A stretch of 11,052 nucleotides of DNA from Candidatus Omnitrophota bacterium (GTDB lineage Bacteria > Omnitrophota > Gorgyraeia > Aquiviventales > Aquiviventaceae): contig JACQRG010000047.1 in the NCBI GenBank assembly GCA_016206565.1, positions 1 to 11,052 on the forward strand, in the 5' to 3' direction. Of this stretch, positions 7,237 to 11,052 are shown piece after piece. The notes under the pieces are model-generated. The model did no database searches, was not told the DNA's origin, and saw only the letters and a program-made list of their open reading frames with translations. Within the stretch, counting starts at the first letter, position 1. The number at the start of each line of letters is the position of its first letter. The position numbers and the translations under genes are program-made.

Positions 7237-8072
7237 CGTGTCGCCGAGGGATAGGAGCCCAGCACGCGCAGCAGCGACGTCGAGCGCTTCAGGGCTCTGA
7301 GCGCCCGGCGCACCCGCGGCTCGGACTCGTGGCCTTCGAAGTCCATGAAAAAGAGGTACTCCCAGGCTTTCTGCTTGGACGGCCTTGATTCGATCTTGGT
7401 TAAATTGATGCGCTCCCGCTTAAACGGCATGAGCATGTCGTGCAGCGCCCCGGGCCGGTCCTTGAGCGAGACCAGGATGGAGGTCTTGTGGCGCCGTCCC
7501 TTGGGCGGTTCTCCGAGGCCGATCACCAGGAAGCGGGTCTTGTTCTCGCGCTCGTTGGGGATCGAGATTGTCTGCATTCCCCGCCCCACCTCTTTGCGGC
7601 CGATGGCCGCACGCGCGCGCGGCTTCGGTGCGCCAGGGCTTGGTAGTTCCGTGAGAAGTTCAACTGCCTCAGCTGTTGAGTTGGTCTCCCGGAGCGCGAC
7701 CCTCGGCAGGTGCCGCTGGAGCCATCTTCGGCACTGGGCGAGCGCCTGCGGATGAGAAAAGACCATTCGGATCTCTGAAATCTTCACCCTTGGATACGTG
7801 ATCAGGTAATGCTGGATCGGCTGCTCGATCTCTCCCTGGATCTGCACCGGCGAGTGCTTGAAATCAATGAAGCGGTCCAGCGTGTGGGTCACCGCCCCTT
7901 CCAGGGAGTTCTCGATGGGCACGACCCCCCGGTCGGCTTCCTCCCGCTCGACCAGGCGGAACACATCCTCTACCGTCGGGGCGTGGACATAGCGCGACCC
8001 GCGGCCGAAGCGCGTGCGCGCGGCCAGGTGCGTGTTGGTGTGCTCGGGACCCAGATAGGCGATGGTGAGCAT
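7233..8072 (-). CDS. pheA: Prephenate dehydratase with ACT domain
   Basis: The enzyme converts prephenate to phenylpyruvate, the branch to phenylalanine. It has 279 residues. The catalytic part shows YLGPEHTNTHLA at 6-17 (the family usually has GPEGTF[ST]), VPIENSLEGAV at 51-61, SHPQALAQC at 106-114, NSTAEAVELL at 131-140 and the catalytic TRF at 179-181. The C-terminal ACT domain, about 197-275, has the phenylalanine-binding DRPGAL at 205-210 and ESRP at 228-231, so feedback inhibition by phenylalanine is likely. No chorismate mutase is fused, but a stand-alone one lies 5 bases upstream. The stretch at about 141-170 (TELPSPGAPKPRARAAIG then RKEVGRGMQT) differs from common sequences in spacing. 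The frame is open upstream to 8225 inside the mutase gene without family similarity, so the ATG at 8072 is chosen. The stop overlaps hisC by four bases. Confidence 0.95.
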   Translation of the reverse strand: MLTIAYLGPEHTNTHLAARTRFGRGSRYVHAPTVEDVFRLVEREEADRGVVPIENSLEGAVTHTLDRFIDFKHSPVQIQGEIEQPIQHYLITYPRVKISEIRMVFSHPQALAQCRRWLQRHLPRVALRETNSTAEAVELLTELPSPGAPKPRARAAIGRKEVGRGMQTISIPNERENKTRFLVIGLGEPPKGRRHKTSILVSLKDRPGALHDMLMPFKRERINLTKIESRPSKQKAWEYLFFMDFEGHESEPRVRRALRALKRSTSLLRVLGSYPSATR

Positions 8073-8077
8073 GGCCT

Positions 8078-8356
8078 TTAGCGCCGGCGGCGTTCCCGCC
8101 GGCGGCACTCCGAGAGAATGGCCTGGAACACGTGCTGGACCGCGCGGGCCGAGAGCGGGCCGCGGTTGGTCTGCTCCACGTGCCGCAGCACGAAGGCCTC
8201 CCGTCCGGCGTCGAACACCGGCCACTTGCGCCGCTTCTTGATGCGGCCGATGTCCAGTGCTAAGCGGGCGCGCTGGTTGATGAGCCGCAGGAGGCGCACA
8301 TCCAGCTGGTCAATCTGCCGCCGCACCAACGCCAGCGGGCGCCGCTTAGGAGGCAT
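8078..8356 (-). CDS. Chorismate mutase, stand-alone AroQ type
   Basis: This 92-residue all-helical enzyme rearranges chorismate to prephenate, the shared precursor of phenylalanine and tyrosine. By ungapped alignment to the mutase domain of the E. coli P-protein, the active-site residues are kept one position on: Arg12, Arg29, Lys40, Asp49, Arg52 and Glu53 (E. coli Arg11, Arg28, Lys39, Asp48, Arg51, Glu52). The last one, E. coli Gln88, appears to be Glu88. The protein ends in an arginine-rich tail (CRRRERRRR) encoded partly by a GC-only inverted repeat. In many bacteria this domain is fused to prephenate dehydratase; here the two are separate genes 5 bases apart in different frames. The ATG lies 11 bases inside the end of scpB, and no Shine-Dalgarno site is visible. 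The aroQ name is also used for dehydroquinase, so no symbol is given. Confidence 0.9.
   Translation of the reverse strand: MPPKRRPLALVRRQIDQLDVRLLRLINQRARLALDIGRIKKRRKWPVFDAGREAFVLRHVEQTNRGPLSARAVQHVFQAILSECRRRERRRR
8082..8104 (-). promoter_or_regulatory. GC-only 9-bp hairpin at mutase-pheA junction
   Basis: A perfect inverted repeat of nine G/C base pairs (8082-8090 and 8096-8104, first arm CGCCGGCGG) with a 5-base loop forms the last codons of the chorismate mutase gene. It ends one base before that gene's TAA and 9 bases before the pheA ATG. The mRNA after it reads CTAAAGGCC and not a U-run, so it is not an ordinary intrinsic terminator. It could slow ribosomes, stabilise the RNA or affect pheA initiation. 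The repeat is seen; the role is inference, and GC-rich arginine codons make chance more likely. Confidence 0.4.
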
Positions 8357-8948
8357 CGGGCGACGCCGGGACCGGCTCGGCGGCTGGCGTGGCGGCCGGG
8401 GGTGCTTCGGGCTCCTGCACCACCGGCTGCGCCATGGGTGGGAGCGCCTCCACCGATTTCAGGCCGAAGTGCCGCAGGAACTCCGGTGTGGTGCCGTAGA
8501 GAAACGGGCGGCCCGGGCTCTCTTTGCGGCCGACGATGCGGATAAATTGCTTCTCCAGCAGTCCGTCCAATGACGCGGTGATGTCCACGCCGCGCACCGC
8601 CTCGATTTCCGCCTTGGTGACGGGCTGCCGGTAGGCGATGATGGCCAGCGTCTCCATGGCCGCGTGGCTCACCGAGTCGGGCCTGGGTTTGGAGAGTGCC
8701 TGCGCGATCCAGGGTGCCAAGGCGCGGTCGGTCACCAGCTGGAACCCTCCGGCGACCTCCTGAATCTGGAACGCGCGCCCACCCTGCCGGTACTCCTCCT
8801 GCAGCGACCCGACGAGCTGGCGGATGGCGGCCGCGTCCAGATCCGGCAGGACCTCCACGAGGCGCTTGGCCGGCACCGGATCGCCGCAGGCGAAGAGGAT
8901 GCCCTCGAGGATCCGCTTCGACTCGGCCGGCGGTGTGGCGCTGCTCAT
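8346..8948 (-). CDS. scpB: Segregation and condensation protein B
   Basis: ScpB is a winged-helix kleisin-interacting (KITE) protein that dimerises and binds ScpA to form the SMC-ScpAB complex, which compacts and helps separate chromosomes. It has 200 residues. The first winged helix begins with ILEGILFACGDPV at 13-25. The second carries SHAAMETLAIIAYRQPVT at 94-111 with EIEAVRGVD at 114-122, and GRKESPGRPFLYGTTPEFLRHFGL runs from 140 to 163; these are the signature blocks of the family. From about 170 the protein becomes a Pro/Ala-rich disordered tail, which is common. The ATG overlaps the scpA stop by four bases and has a GGAGG 10 bases upstream. The frame is open upstream within scpA but without similarity. 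The end overlaps the chorismate mutase gene by 11 bases. Confidence 0.95.
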   Translation of the reverse strand: MSSATPPAESKRILEGILFACGDPVPAKRLVEVLPDLDAAAIRQLVGSLQEEYRQGGRAFQIQEVAGGFQLVTDRALAPWIAQALSKPRPDSVSHAAMETLAIIAYRQPVTKAEIEAVRGVDITASLDGLLEKQFIRIVGRKESPGRPFLYGTTPEFLRHFGLKSVEALPPMAQPVVQEPEAPPAATPAAEPVPASPDAS

Positions 8949-9673
8949 GCGGGGCTGGCCTCCACGTGCGCGATGAGGATGTCGGCGAACGGCCGCTCCT
9001 GGATGGCGCGCGCCACGCGCTGGCGCATCAGCTCCAGGAGTGCGAGGAACGTCACGACCACCTCCAGCTTGGTCTGCTGGCCGGCGAAGAGGTCGAGGAA
9101 GCGCACCTGGCGCTTGACCGCCAGGATGACGCGCAGCTCCTGGATCTTCATCTCCACGGTCCACGGCTCCGCCTTGACCTCGTAGACCGGCGCCGAGGCC
9201 TTGGCCAGCACCTTGGCGAAGGCGCTCATCAGGTCAGTGATGCCGACGTCCAGCGGGCCTTGGGCGCTGGCGGCCGCGGCGCCTTCGCCGAGCGCCTGCG
9301 CGCGGTCGCGGCCGAAGTGCTGGTGCTGCAGCGCGTGCAGCTCGGCGAGCAGCTGGGCCACGGTCTTGAACTGCTCGTACTCCTTGAGCCGGCGCTCCAG
9401 CTCCTCGAGGCTGACCGGCACCTCCTCCTCGTCCCCGGGCTGCGGCGGCTGCGGCAGCAGGCCGCGCGCCTTGATGGCCACCAGCTGCCCGAAGAGCGGC
9501 AGCGGCTCCGCCAGCTCGTTGAGGCTTCGGTCGGAGGTCTTGAGCAGCTCCCGGTAGGACTGTGTGAGCTCCTGCAGCTTGACCAGGAAAATGTCCACGA
9601 GGTTGAGGCGGCTCAGCTCGACGAGCAGGGAGAGCGGCCCTTCGTAGATGTCTGCGTCAATGTCGTATCTCAT
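8945..9673 (-). CDS. scpA: Segregation and condensation protein A (kleisin)
   Basis: ScpA is the bacterial kleisin that bridges the two heads of an SMC dimer and binds ScpB. It has 242 residues. The N-terminal SMC-neck-binding part has YEGPLSLLVELSRLNLVDI at 10-28 (families usually show GPLDLLL, so Asp is Ser here), and LVAIKARGLLP at 64-74 is the usual second block. A central acidic and low-complexity linker (about 78-140) binds ScpB in homologues. The C-terminal winged helix ends with VVVTFLALLELMRQ at 205-218, the typical SMC-head-binding block. The gene begins 16 bases after the trpS stop; the bases before the ATG (GCACTCTC) hold no Shine-Dalgarno site. trpS-scpA-scpB is a known order in Desulfobacterota and others. 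The smc gene itself is not in the window. Confidence 0.94.
   Translation of the reverse strand: MRYDIDADIYEGPLSLLVELSRLNLVDIFLVKLQELTQSYRELLKTSDRSLNELAEPLPLFGQLVAIKARGLLPQPPQPGDEEEVPVSLEELERRLKEYEQFKTVAQLLAELHALQHQHFGRDRAQALGEGAAAASAQGPLDVGITDLMSAFAKVLAKASAPVYEVKAEPWTVEMKIQELRVILAVKRQVRFLDLFAGQQTKLEVVVTFLALLELMRQRVARAIQERPFADILIAHVEASPA
8959..8963 (-). promoter_or_regulatory. Shine-Dalgarno site of scpB
   Basis: GGAGG in the mRNA lies 10 bases before the scpB ATG at 8948, within the last codons of scpA. It supports the chosen start. Confidence 0.65.
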
Positions 9674-9689
9674 GAGAGTGCGTTGGGGC

Positions 9690-10682
9690 CTAACCGGCTA
9701 AACCAAAGGCTTGTTTGACTTCAGCCATGGTCTGCTGGGCCACCGCCTGCGCCTTCTTGGCCCCCTCCTGCAGCAGCCGCTCCACCTCGGCCGCCGCGTC
9801 CGACGGGGCCTTGAAGCGCTTGCGGTACGCCCGAAACGGCTCGGTCAGCGCCACGAGCGCCTCGGCCAGCTCCCGCTTGTTCTGCACGCAGCCCCGCTTG
9901 GCGGTGGCGCATTCCTCCCAGAGGCGCTGATAGCCCTGCGGCTCGAAGACCTTCCAGTAGCCGCAGACGTTGCACGTCTGCGGGTGCCCCGGGTCGCTCA
10001 TCTTCACGCGCGCCGGGTCCGTGAACATGTTCTGCACGCTCTTGGTGATCTCTTCCGGCGAGGCGGCGAGCGCGATGGTGTTGCCGTAGCTCTTGGACAT
10101 CTTGCGGCCGTCGGTGCCGCCCAGGCGCGCCGACTCGGTCAGCAGCGCCTGGGGCTCCGGGAACAGCTCGCGCTTGACCAGAAAGTGCAGCCGGCGCGCG
10201 ATCTCGCGGGTCAGCTCCAGGTGCGGCAGCTGGTCCTCCCCCACCGGCACCGCGTGCGCCTTGTAGAGCAGGATGTCCGCGGCCTGCAGCACCGGGTAGC
10301 CCAGGAAGCCGTAGGTGGCGACGTCGCGCCCCTGCAGCTCGCGCAGCTGCTCCTTGTAGGTGGGCACGCGCTCGACCCAGCCCAGCGGTGTCACGATGGA
10401 GAGGATGGCGAAGAGCTCCAGGTGCTGCGGCACGTCCGACTGCCGGAAGATGACGCTGCGCTTTGGATCCACCCCCGCCGCCAGCCAGTCGAGCACGTTC
10501 TCCACCGAGGATTCGCGGATGCGCTGCGGGTGCTCGTACTCGCTCATGAGCGCGTGGTAGTCCGCGACCATGAAGAAGCACTCGTACTCGTCCTGCAGCC
10601 GCCGCCAGTTGGCCAGCGCCCCGGCCAGGTGGCCCAGGTGGAGCGCTCCGGTGGGCCGCATGCCGCTGAGCAACCGCCGCAT
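9690..10682 (-). CDS. trpS: Tryptophanyl-tRNA synthetase with Cys cluster-like motif
   Basis: TrpS activates tryptophan and loads it onto tRNA-Trp. It has 330 residues, the normal length. The class I signatures are HLGH at 15-18 (LSGMRPTGALHLGHL context) and KMSKS at 194-198 followed by YGN. GEDQ at 148-151 and the LGYPVLQAADILLY block at 127-140 are typical of bacterial TrpRS. The anticodon-side region has four cysteines: Cys237, Cys240, Cys258 and Cys265. Thermotoga maritima TrpRS uses C-x22-C-x6-C-x2-C to hold a 4Fe-4S cluster. Here the first three fit with x20 and x6 spacing, but the fourth is Asn268, and Cys240 appears as a new partner of Cys237. An Fe-S or zinc site is possible but unproven. 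The ATG lies one base after the infB stop, with no Shine-Dalgarno site; scpA follows after 16 bases. Confidence 0.96.
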   Translation of the reverse strand: MRRLLSGMRPTGALHLGHLAGALANWRRLQDEYECFFMVADYHALMSEYEHPQRIRESSVENVLDWLAAGVDPKRSVIFRQSDVPQHLELFAILSIVTPLGWVERVPTYKEQLRELQGRDVATYGFLGYPVLQAADILLYKAHAVPVGEDQLPHLELTREIARRLHFLVKRELFPEPQALLTESARLGGTDGRKMSKSYGNTIALAASPEEITKSVQNMFTDPARVKMSDPGHPQTCNVCGYWKVFEPQGYQRLWEECATAKRGCVQNKRELAEALVALTEPFRAYRKRFKAPSDAAAEVERLLQEGAKKAQAVAQQTMAEVKQAFGLAG

Positions 10683-10683
10683 C

Positions 10684-11052
10684 TTAGAGCTTGCGCTCGA
10701 CCTTCTTCATCTCCCAGGCTTCGATGAGGTCGCCGACCTGCAGCGCGGGCGCGTTGGCGACCGAGATGCCGCACTCGACCCCCTCCTGGACTTCGCGCAC
10801 GTCGTCCTTCACGCGCTTGAGGTTCGCGAGCTTGCCCTCGAAGAGGCGCTCCGTGCCGCGGATGACCCGGGCCGTGCAGTCGCGCCGGACGGCCCCCTTG
10901 ACGACCATGCAGCCCGCCACGGTGCCGAGCTTGGAAATCTGGAAGAGCTTGCGCACCTCGGCGCGGCCCAGGAAGATCTCTTCGATCGTCGGCTCGAGCA
11001 GCCCCTCGATGGCCGCCTTGATGGCGCCCACCAGCTCGTAGATGATCTGGTA
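10684..11052 (-). CDS. infB: Translation initiation factor IF-2, C-terminal 122 residues
   Basis: IF-2 is the GTPase that brings formylmethionyl-tRNA to the ribosome. Only the 3' end is in the window; the frame runs on past 11052. The visible residues cover the end of the third domain (IYELVGAIKAAIEGLLEPT) and the C-terminal beta-barrel that binds the initiator tRNA, including GRAEVRKLFQISKLGTVAGC, VKGAVRRD, GKLANLKRVKDDVREVQEG and ECGISV. The ending (GDLIEAWEMKKVERKL) is the normal one, so the C terminus is complete. The G domain and the N terminus lie outside. The gene is normally followed by rbfA; here trpS follows after a single base. Confidence 0.96.
   Translation of the reverse strand, partial: YQIIYELVGAIKAAIEGLLEPTIEEIFLGRAEVRKLFQISKLGTVAGCMVVKGAVRRDCTARVIRGTERLFEGKLANLKRVKDDVREVQEGVECGISVANAPALQVGDLIEAWEMKKVERKL

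Noticed and set aside
8082..8104. Intrinsic terminator between the mutase gene and pheA.
   Set aside because: The stem is strong but the following bases (CTAAAGGCC) are not a U-run, and the essential pathway continues without a gap.
8078..8225. Programmed -1 frameshift fusing chorismate mutase to prephenate dehydratase, since the pheA frame is open upstream through the end of the mutase gene.
   Set aside because: No slippery heptamer is visible near the mutase stop, the upstream translation in the pheA frame is low-complexity and unlike a mutase or linker, and pheA has a good ATG of its own.
9674..9701. Possible operator from the near-repeat GGTTTAGCC / GGTTAGGCC at the trpS-scpA junction.
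   Set aside because: It is short and imperfect, half of it is trpS coding sequence, and no paired site or promoter is visible.
1..11052. Hidden defence, mobile or secondary-metabolite system.
   Set aside because: All coding space is taken by recognisable housekeeping genes plus one TPR protein; no transposase, integrase, repeat array, nuclease or toxin-like gene is present.

Overview
The window is a piece of a GC-rich bacterial chromosome (roughly two thirds G+C by eye). It carries fourteen genes, all on the minus strand, so it is read from position 11052 down to 1. Every gene is a recognisable housekeeping gene except one small secreted tetratricopeptide-repeat protein. No mobile element, CRISPR array, tRNA, rRNA, phage gene or toxin-antitoxin pair was found. 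The largest gap between coding regions is 28 bases, and seven of the thirteen junctions overlap (four-base ATGA overlaps, one TGATG, one 11-base overlap). This makes one or a few long polycistronic transcripts likely.

In transcription order, the first block is the 3' end of infB (translation initiation factor IF-2), then trpS (tryptophanyl-tRNA synthetase), then scpA and scpB (partners of SMC in chromosome condensation). The second block is an aromatic amino acid set: stand-alone chorismate mutase, pheA (prephenate dehydratase with ACT domain), a HisC-type aminotransferase, aroF (DAHP synthase with an N-terminal regulatory domain), a secreted TPR protein, and tyrA (prephenate/arogenate dehydrogenase). 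The third block is cmk (CMP kinase), plsC (lysophosphatidate acyltransferase), rpsA (ribosomal protein S1) and tyrS (tyrosyl-tRNA synthetase, whose 3' end lies outside the window).

The genes fit together as one theme. DAHP synthase commits carbon to the shikimate pathway. Chorismate mutase, PheA, TyrA and the aminotransferase convert chorismate to phenylalanine and tyrosine. TrpS and TyrS charge tRNAs with two of the three aromatic amino acids, and IF-2 and S1 act in translation initiation. Cmk, PlsC and ScpAB are growth-linked functions often found in such strings.

The pheA-tyrA-cmk-rpsA order resembles strings known from Desulfobacterota such as Geobacter, and cmk-plsC-rpsA resembles strings in several other phyla. 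However, aroA and ispH, often present in these strings, are absent here, and infB is followed by trpS instead of rbfA. The source is probably an uncultured lineage (Omnitrophota- or Desulfobacterota-like is a guess only).

I do not see an undescribed multi-gene system. The points worth a second look are modest: a rearranged cysteine set in TrpS, a TyrA that looks NADP-type, a chorismate mutase with Glu where E. coli has Gln88, two hairpins placed at gene junctions, and a near absence of Shine-Dalgarno sequences.
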